This document shows, piece by piece, positions 1 through 6,734 of a stretch of DNA of 8,787 bases. Both the position numbers and the translations under genes were made by a program. The notes beneath the pieces were generated by a model. That model did not search any database. It saw only the letters and a list, made by a program, of their open reading frames with translations, and was not told the origin of the DNA. The DNA is from Syntrophomonadaceae bacterium (GTDB lineage Bacteria; Bacillota; Syntrophomonadia; Syntrophomonadales; Syntrophomonadaceae). Every line of letters starts with the position of its first letter. Positions within the stretch are counted from its first letter, which is position 1. Location: contig JAQUBU010000080.1 of assembly GCA_028686565.1 (NCBI GenBank), forward strand, positions 1 to 8,787, read 5' to 3'.

Positions 1-3
1 GCC

Positions 4-83
4 AAATTTTCGCAGGGCTTCGTTGTCGTCAATCGCAATACGTCCAGTATTACTCACTCCTCCGCCTCCCCCTGCGAAAATTT
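4..83. repeat. Inverted repeat with 14-bp perfect arms at the left edge
   Basis: AAATTTTCGCAGGG at 4-17 is the exact reverse complement of CCCTGCGAAAATTT at 70-83, leaving a 52-nt middle. A second short pair, TCCTCCG at 58-64 and CGGAGGA at 88-94, overlaps the right side and could form a competing hairpin. The boundary arms suggest a dispersed intergenic element. However, the minus strand from 57 down to 1 is also open from a GTG with purine-rich sequence just before it, so the edge of a divergent gene is not excluded. The repeat structure is seen directly; its nature is inference. Confidence 0.5.
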
Positions 84-168
84 TTCTCGGAGGATATAAT
101 AAACTTTTAGACTTTACAAAGTACTAGCAAGAATTATTTTTACGCTATTGTTATTTTGAGGTGTATTT

Positions 169-888
169 ATGAAAGCAGTTGCTATTTCCGATTTGGGTTT
201 ACATCGCAAAAAGAATGAAGACAGTTATTTAATTAACCAGGCTTTAGGTCTATTCGTGGTTTGTGATGGTATGGGCGGGCATAGGGGGGGCGATATAGCC
301 TCTCAGATGGCTATAAATACTATAGACACCATTAGCCGGGAAAAGAATAATAATGAAGCTCAATTCCAGCTTTTTGATATTATACATAAAGCTAATGAGG
401 TTATTTGGAAGCGAAGCCAGGATAATCCCGAATGGGATGGGATGGGTACCACTATTACAGCAGCTTTGGTGGAAAATGATAAGCTCACGGTTGCTAATGT
501 GGGGGATAGCAGTCTTTATATTATCAGGAATAAAAGCATATGCAAAGTTACCAAAGATCACACCTTGGCCGAACAAATGGTTAAAGAAGGTTTATTAAGC
601 ATTGAAGAAATGCGCAGCAGTTCATATAATCATATTTTAACCAGGGCACTTGGTGTTGAGGAAAATGTAGTTATTGATTTTTTTGAAGAACAGCTTGAAG
701 CTGATGATTTAATTTTAATATGCAGTGATGGACTAAGTGATATGCTGGATGAAAATGAAATATTGGGTATAATCATGGAGTTTGCAGCCAAAGAAACTGA
801 ACTTGATATGATTGTCCGAACTCTTCTCAGACAAGCGCTGAATAGAGGTGGATATGATAATATTACCATTGTAATGTTGCAATTCTAA
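169..888 (+). CDS. prpC: PP2C-family serine/threonine protein phosphatase (PrpC/Stp type)
   Basis: A cytoplasmic metal-dependent phosphatase of 239 residues, close to the family's usual 240-255. It removes phosphate from Ser/Thr of PrkC and of PrkC substrates. The single PP2C domain fills the protein. The metal-binding aspartates are visible: D18 in the NED motif, D33 in DGMGGH, D187 in the SDGLSD motif and D230 in GGYDN. GMGTT and ANVGDSS are further family motifs. There is no signal peptide or membrane segment. ATG at 169 is preceded by GAGGTG at 158-163 with a 5-nt spacer, and the protein begins at the usual place for the family. It lies 56 nt before prkC, the standard phosphatase-kinase pairing of Firmicutes. 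A run of seven G at 284-290 directly follows the DGMGGH codons and is a possible slippage point. The assignment is secure. Confidence 0.96.
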   Translation: MKAVAISDLGLHRKKNEDSYLINQALGLFVVCDGMGGHRGGDIASQMAINTIDTISREKNNNEAQFQLFDIIHKANEVIWKRSQDNPEWDGMGTTITAALVENDKLTVANVGDSSLYIIRNKSICKVTKDHTLAEQMVKEGLLSIEEMRSSSYNHILTRALGVEENVVIDFFEEQLEADDLILICSDGLSDMLDENEILGIIMEFAAKETELDMIVRTLLRQALNRGGYDNITIVMLQF

Positions 889-896
889 GAAAGTGA

Positions 897-922
897 CAGG
901 AAATACATCGGTCTATTACCTG
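897..922 (+). other. Small hairpin between prpC and prkC
   Basis: CAGGAAATA at 897-905 pairs with TATTACCTG at 914-922 with a single mismatch and an 8-nt loop. No T-tract follows, so it is not a standard terminator. It ends 8 nt before the prkC ribosome site at 931-938. It could be an mRNA-processing or stability element, or chance. Confidence 0.3.
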
Positions 923-944
923 GCTTTAATTAGGAGGTTATATA

Positions 945-2786
945 TTGAAAAGCACCGTTCTGGGTGATCGCTACGAGTTAATTGAGAAAATAGGCGAAGG
1001 TGGAATGTCTTCGGTTTATAAAGCGCATTGCCGAACATTGGATCGCATGGTGGCCGTAAAAATTTTAAAAGATGAATTGCTAAATGATGCAGGTTTTGTG
1101 GGAAAGTTCAATACGGAAGCTTTAGCTGCCGCTCAATTATCACACCCCAATATCGTAAACATTTTTGATGTTGGGCAGCAGGATGATATTTACTATATTG
1201 TAATGGAGTACGTGGAAGGCAAGACTCTTAAGGAATTGATCGAGGAGGAAGCACCTCTCGGGCTGGAAAAGGCTATCGATATTGCCATTATGATCTGTGA
1301 TGGTATTCATCATGCACATACAAAAGGAATAATTCATCGTGACATCAAACCTTATAATATTCTTATTACTCGCGACGGAATGGTGAAAGTAGCTGACTTT
1401 GGCATAGCCCAGGCAATAAGCAAAAAAACTATTACCTTTGGCGGAGACATTGTCGGGTCAGTTCACTATATTGCACCTGAGCAGGCAAAGGGAGAAGCAA
1501 TAAGTCCGGCAACCGATATCTATTCATTAGGTTGCGTTTTATATGAAATGGTTACAGCCCAAATGCCATTTGATGCAGAAAGTCCGATTACCGTAGCGTT
1601 AAAGCATATTCATGATAAACCGGCAGAACCAAAAAGTATTAATACCCAAATTCCGGATTCATTACAAAACATAATATTAAAAGCAATGGAGAAAAATCCG
1701 GTCAATCGATTTACCAATGCCGAACAAATGCGAGATGCTCTTTTAGAAATCCACAGCAGCAAGTTTGTCAATTATAGCAGAAAACACGCAAGTGGGAAAA
1801 CCATGGTAATTCCTGCTCTTGATGATGAAGGTAGTACAGTAGGAAAAAGAAAGCTCCGTTCCCCCAATATTGTATTAGCAATAATCGCTATATTAGGATT
1901 GCTGGGTGGGGTGTTTTATACCTTAGGCAGTAACTTCTTTCCTGATGAGATTGCAGTTCCGGATATTGTTGGTTTAAGCATCAAGGAAGCTGATCTCGAA
2001 CTATCAAAATATAATCTCGATATGACTGTAATTGCCCGGGAGGCCAGTGATGAATATGGGAAAGATATAGTAATTTATCAAGATCCGGTTAAGGGGCTCA
2101 AAGTAAAAGAAGGACGAGAGATTAAGGTAAAAATCAGCACTGGTTCAGAGTTGTTTAAAGTTCCTTCGGTTGTAGGTTTAACAGCAGGGGATGCAGAAAT
2201 AAACCTTCGTAATGAAGGCTTTGTGATAGGAAGCACTGAAAAAATATTTGATGACAAATATGCTGAAAATTTCGTTATATCCCAAAAACCTGAAGCTGGA
2301 AGCCGGGTAAAAAGGGGAAGCCGGGTCAATCTGATGATAAGTAAAGGCAAGACTCCTGAAAAAATAGCTATGCCCAATTTATTGGGATTGTCTTTGGAAG
2401 AGGCCAGCAAAAAATTAGGGGAAAACAATTTGATTTTAGGGGAAGTTAAGCATCAAGACAGCAGTGAGTATTATCTTGACCAGGTTATGGCACAGGGGGT
2501 TCAAGCTGATGTATTAGTCGATCAACAAAGTACTATAGACCTGACAATTAGTAAAGGACCTGGACCAGTGGCGGCGACCAAGAATATTGAATTCAAATTG
2601 CCTTCAGACATGGAATACTACAGAGTTCAAATCAAGTTGAGAGATAGCAAGGGAGAACGCCAGGTCTATAATGAAAATCATCGGGGTTCTGAAAATGTAT
2701 ATGTTGCAGTAAATTATTTCGGTGCGGGTGTTGCTGAAATATTGCTTAACGGTAATAGCAAACCATATAAGACGTTCAAGTTGTAA
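945..2786 (+). CDS. prkC: PASTA-domain membrane serine/threonine kinase (PrkC)
   Basis: A 613-residue Hanks-type kinase that senses muropeptides or lipid-linked wall precursors outside the cell and phosphorylates cytoplasmic targets. The N-terminal kinase domain (about 8-270) has the glycine loop GEGGMSSV, K39 in VAVK, HRDIKPYN with catalytic D133, DFG at D151, and the GSVHYIAPEQ segment. A basic linker follows, then one membrane helix at about 309-327. The outer part has three PASTA repeats at about 336-400, 404-468 and 474-538. A C-terminal domain of about 75 residues resembles the Ig-like tail of Bacillus PrkC. The third PASTA repeat lacks the QxPxxGxxVxxG signature that the first two keep, so it is degenerate. 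The start is TTG, chosen because AGGAGGT lies 6 nt upstream and the protein then begins a few residues before the kinase fold, as in homologues. rsgA follows after 29 nt. Confidence 0.97.
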   Translation: MKSTVLGDRYELIEKIGEGGMSSVYKAHCRTLDRMVAVKILKDELLNDAGFVGKFNTEALAAAQLSHPNIVNIFDVGQQDDIYYIVMEYVEGKTLKELIEEEAPLGLEKAIDIAIMICDGIHHAHTKGIIHRDIKPYNILITRDGMVKVADFGIAQAISKKTITFGGDIVGSVHYIAPEQAKGEAISPATDIYSLGCVLYEMVTAQMPFDAESPITVALKHIHDKPAEPKSINTQIPDSLQNIILKAMEKNPVNRFTNAEQMRDALLEIHSSKFVNYSRKHASGKTMVIPALDDEGSTVGKRKLRSPNIVLAIIAILGLLGGVFYTLGSNFFPDEIAVPDIVGLSIKEADLELSKYNLDMTVIAREASDEYGKDIVIYQDPVKGLKVKEGREIKVKISTGSELFKVPSVVGLTAGDAEINLRNEGFVIGSTEKIFDDKYAENFVISQKPEAGSRVKRGSRVNLMISKGKTPEKIAMPNLLGLSLEEASKKLGENNLILGEVKHQDSSEYYLDQVMAQGVQADVLVDQQSTIDLTISKGPGPVAATKNIEFKLPSDMEYYRVQIKLRDSKGERQVYNENHRGSENVYVAVNYFGAGVAEILLNGNSKPYKTFKL

Positions 2787-2815
2787 GGAAGTAAAATTTA
2801 TCCTGGGAGAAGATT

Positions 2816-3700
2816 ATGAGTAAAAAAAGAGTAGAAGGACTGATTCTGAAAAAGTACAGCGGCTTCTACTATGTTCAGGATGATCATCAAAATATATACG
2901 AATGCAAATTAAGAGGAAAGCTTAAATCTTTAGTCTTGAGCGGGGACCGGGTGGTTATTTTGCCGCTGGAAGACGGCAAAGGTATTCTTGAAGAGGTTTT
3001 ACCCCGCCATAACGAATTGTACCGTCCTAGAATAGCTAATGTTAATACCGTATTAATAGTAATGTCCAGTGCCCGGCCTTCGCCTAGTTTGACCCTGTTG
3101 GACAGACTTCTTTTTTTTTCCTATTACAATCAGCTTATACCTTACATTATCCTCAATAAATGTGATCTTCAAGCTGATCCCAAATCAGTTTTAATACAGG
3201 ATTATTACCCCAAGGCAGGAATTAAACTGATTAACACATCGGCAATTATGGGTACTGGAATCGAAATACTTAAAGAGGCTATAAAAGGTAAAATAGCTGT
3301 TTTGGCAGGGCCATCAGGAGTTGGGAAATCAAGTCTTTTAAATACTCTTTTTGCTGAAACCCAGGCCAAAACTCAAGAAGTCAGCCGGAAAATAGGACGA
3401 GGCAAACATACCACCCGGCATGTGGAACTGCATCCATTGGATTCCGGTGGTTGGGTAGCGGATACCCCTGGGTTTAGTGTTTTGGACATGCCTAAAATTA
3501 AAAGCCCGGAACTAACCAAATCTTTTCCGGATTTCGCGCCATATTCAGCCAATTGTCGTTTTCGTAATTGTTTACATTTTAAGGAAAATGATTGCGAAGT
3601 CAAACGAGTGGTAGAACAAGGAATAATTGCTCAGTTTCGCTATCAGAACTATCTGAGCATGTTGGAAGAAATCATGGCAAATGAGAGGTGTTATAAATGA
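2816..3700 (+). CDS. rsgA: Ribosome small-subunit-dependent GTPase RsgA (CpgA/YloQ)
   Basis: A circularly permuted GTPase that helps mature the 30S subunit; in Bacillus it is also a PrkC substrate. Its 294 residues match the family. An N-terminal OB-fold (about 1-70) precedes a GTPase domain whose motifs appear in permuted order: G4 NKCD at 114-117, G1 GPSGVGKSS at 165-173, then G3 DTPGF at 216-220. A C-terminal zinc motif has C247, C252, H254 and C260 in the family spacing. ATG at 2816 has GGGAGA 5 nt upstream. The last codons overlap rpe in an ATGA arrangement, which suggests coupled translation. A run of nine T at 3111-3119 lies inside the coding sequence (residues around RLLFFS) and may be prone to slippage. 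No defects are seen. Placement after the kinase is the classic Firmicute order. Confidence 0.96.
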   Translation: MSKKRVEGLILKKYSGFYYVQDDHQNIYECKLRGKLKSLVLSGDRVVILPLEDGKGILEEVLPRHNELYRPRIANVNTVLIVMSSARPSPSLTLLDRLLFFSYYNQLIPYIILNKCDLQADPKSVLIQDYYPKAGIKLINTSAIMGTGIEILKEAIKGKIAVLAGPSGVGKSSLLNTLFAETQAKTQEVSRKIGRGKHTTRHVELHPLDSGGWVADTPGFSVLDMPKIKSPELTKSFPDFAPYSANCRFRNCLHFKENDCEVKRVVEQGIIAQFRYQNYLSMLEEIMANERCYK

Positions 3701-4353
3701 TTTTAATTGCCCCATCTATACTATCTGCTGATTTTGCCCATCTTGCCGCAGAAATAAAGAGAGTGGAAAATGCAGGGGCTGATTGGCTGCATGTCGATGT
3801 TATGGATGGACATTTTGTACCTAATCTGACCATAGGTCCGCAGGTAGTAGCCGATATTCGCAAAGAAACCAGGCTGTTTCTTGATGTGCATTTAATGATC
3901 GAAAAACCCGAAAACTTAATACCGGCTTTTGCTGAGGCGGGAGCTGATCTATTGACCGTACATAGTGAAACATGTCCTCACCTGCACCGCGTTGTACATA
4001 TGATAAAGAATTCCGGAATACGTGCAGGGGTAGCCATAAATCCCTCCACTTCAATCACCGTACTTGAAAATATAATAGCTGACCTTGATCTGGTATTGTT
4101 AATGAGTGTTAATCCGGGCTTCGGCGGTCAAAGTTTTATCCCCGGTGTATTGCCCAAGATTGCTGCAGTTCGCCAAATTATTAATGAACGGGGTTTGGCA
4201 GCACACCTGCAGGTTGATGGAGGGATTAACATTGAGACTGCCCAACTGGTTTACAAAGCTGGGTGTGATGTTTTAGTATCTGGCTCATATTTATTTAAAG
4301 CCGCCAGTATTGAAAATGCCATGCTTAGTTTAAAAGATATTGAGCTCTATTGA
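3697..4353 (+). CDS. rpe: Ribulose-phosphate 3-epimerase
   Basis: Interconverts D-ribulose 5-phosphate and D-xylulose 5-phosphate in the pentose phosphate pathway, in the cytoplasm. Its 218 residues are a typical TIM-barrel length. Visible motifs are APSILSADF near the N-terminus, HVDVMDGHFVPN with metal/catalytic residues H32 and D34, DVHLMI with H65, MSVNPGFGGQ, and VDGGI with catalytic D174. The ATG at 3697 overlaps the rsgA stop (ATGA), and GAGAGGTG at 3683-3690 gives a 6-nt spacer, so the start is firm. In Bacillus the next gene would be thiN; here the riboflavin control region follows at once. Its substrate, ribulose 5-phosphate, is the one used by the DHBP synthase half of RibBA. That link is metabolic inference, not proof of shared control. 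The rib promoter -35 box overlaps its stop codon. Confidence 0.97.
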   Translation: MILIAPSILSADFAHLAAEIKRVENAGADWLHVDVMDGHFVPNLTIGPQVVADIRKETRLFLDVHLMIEKPENLIPAFAEAGADLLTVHSETCPHLHRVVHMIKNSGIRAGVAINPSTSITVLENIIADLDLVLLMSVNPGFGGQSFIPGVLPKIAAVRQIINERGLAAHLQVDGGINIETAQLVYKAGCDVLVSGSYLFKAASIENAMLSLKDIELY

Positions 4354-4378
4354 CCGTCGTCAATACAAGTGCTAATAT
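4350..4378 (+). promoter_or_regulatory. Sigma-A-type promoter of the riboflavin operon
   Basis: TTGACC at 4350-4355 and TAATAT at 4373-4378 are separated by exactly 17 bp. Each box differs from consensus at one position. Transcription would start near 4385, about 15 nt before the FMN riboswitch, as expected for a riboswitch promoter. The -35 box includes the TGA stop of rpe (4351-4353). TTGAC and GTCAA at 4359-4363 also form a short inverted repeat. Prediction from sequence only. Confidence 0.75.
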
Positions 4379-4398
4379 TAACAAAATAATTTAATAGA

Positions 4399-4511
4399 GC
4401 TTTCTTCGGGGATGGGTGGAATTCCCTATCGGCGGTACAGCCCGCAAGCCTTACGAGGCAGATTCGGTGAAACTCCGGGGCCGACAGTAATAGTCTGGAT
4501 GGAAGAAGAAG
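4399..4511 (+). promoter_or_regulatory. FMN riboswitch aptamer (RFN element)
   Basis: The segment carries the RFN hallmarks in order: CTTCGGGGATGGGTGGAATT from 4404, TATCGGCGGTA, CCCGCAAGCC, GGTGAAACTCCGGGGCCGAC, and AGTCTGGATGGAAGAAG at the 3' end. TTCTTC near 4402-4407 and GAAGAA near 4502-4507 form the closing P1 stem. FMN binding is known to favour termination or to block translation of riboflavin genes. A terminator at 4564-4588 points to transcriptional control here. It lies directly ahead of the whole rib operon, which supports the assignment. Confidence 0.97.
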
Positions 4512-4515
4512 GATT

Positions 4516-4546
4516 AATCAGGTGTGTCTATTTACATACCCTGATT
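4516..4546 (+). promoter_or_regulatory. Expression-platform hairpin between FMN aptamer and terminator
   Basis: AATCAGG at 4516-4522 pairs perfectly with CCTGATT at 4540-4546, and the inner bases (GTG with CAT) can extend the stem. It lies between the aptamer and the terminator. TTAATCA at 4514-4520 could instead pair with TGATTAA at 4588-4594, just past the terminator T-tract, so a switch of partners is possible. The pairing is seen directly; the switching role is inference. Confidence 0.45.
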
Positions 4547-4563
4547 GTCTTTGTCTACTTTTG

Positions 4564-4588
4564 ACCCGATGTTAAGTCGGGTTTTTTT
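4564..4588 (+). terminator. Rho-independent terminator of the FMN riboswitch
   Basis: ACCCGA at 4564-4569 pairs with TCGGGT at 4577-4582, followed by a run of seven T ending at 4588. It lies 50 nt after the aptamer, where the terminator of a transcriptional riboswitch is expected. TCGGG at 4406-4410 in the 5' edge of the aptamer could also pair with the left arm, giving a possible anti-terminator; this is untested. Confidence 0.85.
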
Positions 4589-4718
4589 GATTAACTGGGT
4601 TTGTAAGCAGGCAGGCTATGATTCTCTCTTTTCTACGGGCATGCGGCGGGGATTAATGATGCAATCATAGATTGCCGTATAGGTGTACCCTGAGGTTACT
4701 ATTAAGGATTTCCCGCAG
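4589..4718 (+). other. Unassigned leader segment between riboswitch terminator and repeat
   Basis: I see no gene, ribosome site or known RNA family in this 130-nt stretch. It does contain an inverted repeat: 4610-4623 pairs with 4663-4676 over 14 positions with two mismatches, the inner 8 bp (CTATGATT / AATCATAG) being perfect, with a 39-nt loop. The read-through rib mRNA would carry it. It may be the remnant of another intergenic element or part of the leader's fold. Confidence 0.4.
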
Positions 4719-4856
4719 ATATAACGAGGCGAAAAGATGTCCCCCGCTTCTTTAAGCGGGGGGCTTATTAACAAAAACAGGCGGCGGGTTTTAATCCCCT
4801 GCCGCGTTGCAGCGGTGCGAAAGAAACTACTCCGCAGTTTTTTCTAAATGCTTAAA
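4719..4856 (+). repeat. Structured intergenic repeat, copy 1 (upstream of ribD)
   Basis: It matches 6729-6865 nearly base for base: the first 122 positions differ by three substitutions and two single-base indels, and similarity then fades through the last 15 or so. Internal folds include a 9-bp perfect hairpin, CCCCCGCTT at 4741-4749 with AAGCGGGGG at 4754-4762. There is also an outer stem, AACGAGGC at 4723-4730 with GCCGCGTT at 4801-4808 (one mismatch), and an imperfect 3' hairpin near 4821-4843. No ORF is contained. It lies in the rib leader 73 nt before ribD. It may be a MITE-like or palindrome-associated non-autonomous element; the class is inference. Confidence 0.9.
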
Positions 4857-4929
4857 CAGATGCAGCTTGACTGCAATAGATGCTGCAAAAAAGCTTGGGA
4901 CTATTGGTTGATAAGGTGTTGAAAAGAAA

Positions 4930-6036
4930 ATGTTTAACGATGAAGACAAAAAATATATGTATAGAGCACTGGAACTGGCTGATATGGCTCGAGGGAGAAC
5001 CAGTCCTAATCCGCTGGTAGGAGCTGTAATTGTAAAAGATGGCAAGATAATTGGAGAGGGATATCACCGGCAGGCAGGTACTCCGCATGCTGAAATTAAT
5101 GCTATCAATGATGCGGGGGCGCAAGATTTAACTGGTGCAGCCATATATGTTACCCTGGAACCCTGCAGTCATTATGGACGGACTCCGCCTTGTGCTGATG
5201 CTCTGGTCAAGGCTGGTTTAGGACGGGTGGTAATAGCCGTTTTAGACCCCAATCCGCTGGTATCCGGCAAAGGCCTGGCTAAGCTCAAAGAGGCCGGGAT
5301 AGCAACGGCGGTAGGACTTCTGGAGGCCGAGGCTATAAAATTAAACGAGGTATTTTTTAAATATATTCAGAGTAAAAAGCCTTTTGTGAGCCTGAAAGTA
5401 GCCATGACATTGGATGGCAAAATTGCCTCCTTTTCCGGTGACTCAAGGTGGATTACCGGGGAAGCAGCCAGATATTATGTGCATCAATTGAGAAACAGCT
5501 ATGATGCCATAATGGTTGGGATCGGAACCGTTCTGGCTGATGATCCCCAGCTAAATACACGTTTAAATATCACAGACCAGAAAGATCCGGTACGGGTTAT
5601 TATTGACGGGCAATTGGATTTGCCCTTGCAGTCAAAGATAGTTAATACTGCCGCGGAACAGCGTACTATTGTGTTTACCTCAAGATCTCATGATAGAGAA
5701 AAAGCTGCGGTTCTTAAAGCCGGGGGTTTGGAAATTATTGAGATAGGTGAAGAAGCTTCCTGTTTACCTTTAGAAAGAGTTATTGAACAATTAGGGTCAA
5801 TGGGAATATGCAGCTTGCTTCTGGAAGGTGGAGCCAGGATAAATGCTAATATGTTGGAGCATAATCTGATTGATAAAGTTTACTGGTTTATTGCTCCTAA
5901 AATTATCGGCGGAGAAGATGCCCCATCTCCGATTGCCGGTCAGGGTATCGAATACATGAAACAGGCAATATTGATAAATAAAACGGAGATAAAAAACTTT
6001 GCTGACGATTTATGTATAGTGGGATACATATCTTAG
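4930..6036 (+). CDS. ribD: Bifunctional riboflavin deaminase/reductase RibD
   Basis: Carries out the second and third steps of the GTP branch of riboflavin synthesis: deamination of the diaminopyrimidine, then NADPH-dependent reduction of the ribose side chain. Its 368 residues match the family. The N-terminal cytidine-deaminase-like domain (about 1-145) has H53 and E55 in HAE and zinc ligands C79 and C88 in EPCSHYGRTPPC. The C-terminal reductase domain (about 150-368) has the KVAMTLDGKIA, WITG and LLLEGGARIN motifs. ATG at 4930 gives the normal N-terminus; the ribosome site is modest (AAGGTG at 4913-4918, 11 nt upstream). It is the first gene of the operon, more than 540 nt after the predicted transcription start, because of the riboswitch, an unassigned segment and repeat copy 1. 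ribE follows after 41 nt. The assignment is secure. Confidence 0.97.
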   Translation: MFNDEDKKYMYRALELADMARGRTSPNPLVGAVIVKDGKIIGEGYHRQAGTPHAEINAINDAGAQDLTGAAIYVTLEPCSHYGRTPPCADALVKAGLGRVVIAVLDPNPLVSGKGLAKLKEAGIATAVGLLEAEAIKLNEVFFKYIQSKKPFVSLKVAMTLDGKIASFSGDSRWITGEAARYYVHQLRNSYDAIMVGIGTVLADDPQLNTRLNITDQKDPVRVIIDGQLDLPLQSKIVNTAAEQRTIVFTSRSHDREKAAVLKAGGLEIIEIGEEASCLPLERVIEQLGSMGICSLLLEGGARINANMLEHNLIDKVYWFIAPKIIGGEDAPSPIAGQGIEYMKQAILINKTEIKNFADDLCIVGYIS

Positions 6037-6075
6037 TCAGATATCTATGAATAAAGTTGCGCAGTTAAAGTGTTT

Positions 6076-6085
6076 AGGTGGTGAT
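6076..6085 (+). promoter_or_regulatory. Ribosome binding site of ribE, which decides a start problem
   Basis: AGGTGGTGAT is the only good Shine-Dalgarno match between ribD and ribE. GGTG at 6080-6083 ends 6 nt before ATA at 6090, the same spacing as the GGTG of prpC (5 nt) and rpe (6 nt) in this window. It overlaps the GTG codons at 6078 and 6081, so it cannot serve them as starts. Confidence 0.6.
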
Positions 6086-6734
6086 TGTTATATTTACTGG
6101 AATTATAGAGGAACTGGGAACTATTAAAAATTTAAACAAAGGAAGCAATTCTTTTTTATTGGAGGTCAAGGCCACGCTGGTATTGGATGGTGTCAAGCTG
6201 GGAGACAGTATCGCAGTTAATGGGGTTTGTCTGACCGTAACACACTACAATAAAGATTGTTTTACTGCTGATGTAATGCCCGAAACCGTTGCCAGGACTA
6301 CCTTGCATCAACTCAAAAAAGGGATGCCGGTTAACCTGGAAAGAGCCGTGCGATTGGGAGACAGAATGGGAGGACATTTGGTTCAGGGTCATGTTGACGG
6401 GGTAGGGAGCATCCTACAGAAAGAAAAGCTTGATATAGCCATAATTTACAGGATTAAGGCACCAGCCGGTATAATAAAGTATACGGTTCCCAAAGGTTCA
6501 ATCGCTATTGATGGTATCAGCCTGACGGTAATCGATGTTTTTCCTGAAAGCTTTAGTGTTTCTCTTATTCCTCATACAGCACATTTAACAACTTTGGGAA
6601 CTAAGAATCCTGGTGATCTGGTTAATCTGGAGAGTGATATAATCGGCCGCTATGTAGAAAAACTATTAAATATTGATGATAATAAAAGCAATGAAATTAA
6701 CATGGGGTATTTAGCCCAACATGGCTTTATATAA
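6078..6734 (+). CDS. ribE: Riboflavin synthase alpha chain (start uncertain)
   Basis: Dismutates two 6,7-dimethyl-8-ribityllumazine into riboflavin and the diaminouracil. Two similar lumazine-binding barrels are visible, each opening with a TGIIEELG- or GHVDGVG-like segment and containing GVCLTVT or GISLTVI. C51 and H105 in this numbering correspond to C48 and H102 of the E. coli enzyme. The family almost always begins MFTGI; here FTGI is preceded by VIVI, and the codon in the Met position is ATA at 6090. The listed GTG start at 6078 lies inside the Shine-Dalgarno sequence, so it is a placeholder: the true start may be ATA at 6090, ATT at 6084 or a GTG. The C-terminus ends HGFI, as homologues end HGF or similar, but its TAA stop lies within repeat copy 2. 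Function is secure; the start is not. Confidence 0.93.
   Translation: MVIVIFTGIIEELGTIKNLNKGSNSFLLEVKATLVLDGVKLGDSIAVNGVCLTVTHYNKDCFTADVMPETVARTTLHQLKKGMPVNLERAVRLGDRMGGHLVQGHVDGVGSILQKEKLDIAIIYRIKAPAGIIKYTVPKGSIAIDGISLTVIDVFPESFSVSLIPHTAHLTTLGTKNPGDLVNLESDIIGRYVEKLLNIDDNKSNEINMGYLAQHGFI

Noticed and set aside
95..100. A perfect TATAAT upstream of prpC as its promoter
   Set aside because: No recognisable -35 box lies 16-18 bp upstream, and prpC is often within a longer operon; the match may be chance in AT-rich sequence.
2078..2428. A 116-codon minus-strand reading frame within prkC
   Set aside because: It lies antisense to clear PASTA repeats, has no ribosome site that I can see, and has low-complexity composition; it is a shadow of the real gene.
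4619..4657. A 12-codon leader peptide (ATG at 4619) in the rib leader
   Set aside because: There is no ribosome site ahead of it and no run of regulatory codons.
4821..4843. The 3' hairpin and T-run of repeat copy 1 as a terminator
   Set aside because: The T residues are part of the imperfect stem rather than following it, and the ribD gene must be read through this point.
6028..6044. ATATCT/AGATAT hairpin around the ribD stop
   Set aside because: It is only 6 bp of AT-rich pairing with no T-tract; too weak to call.
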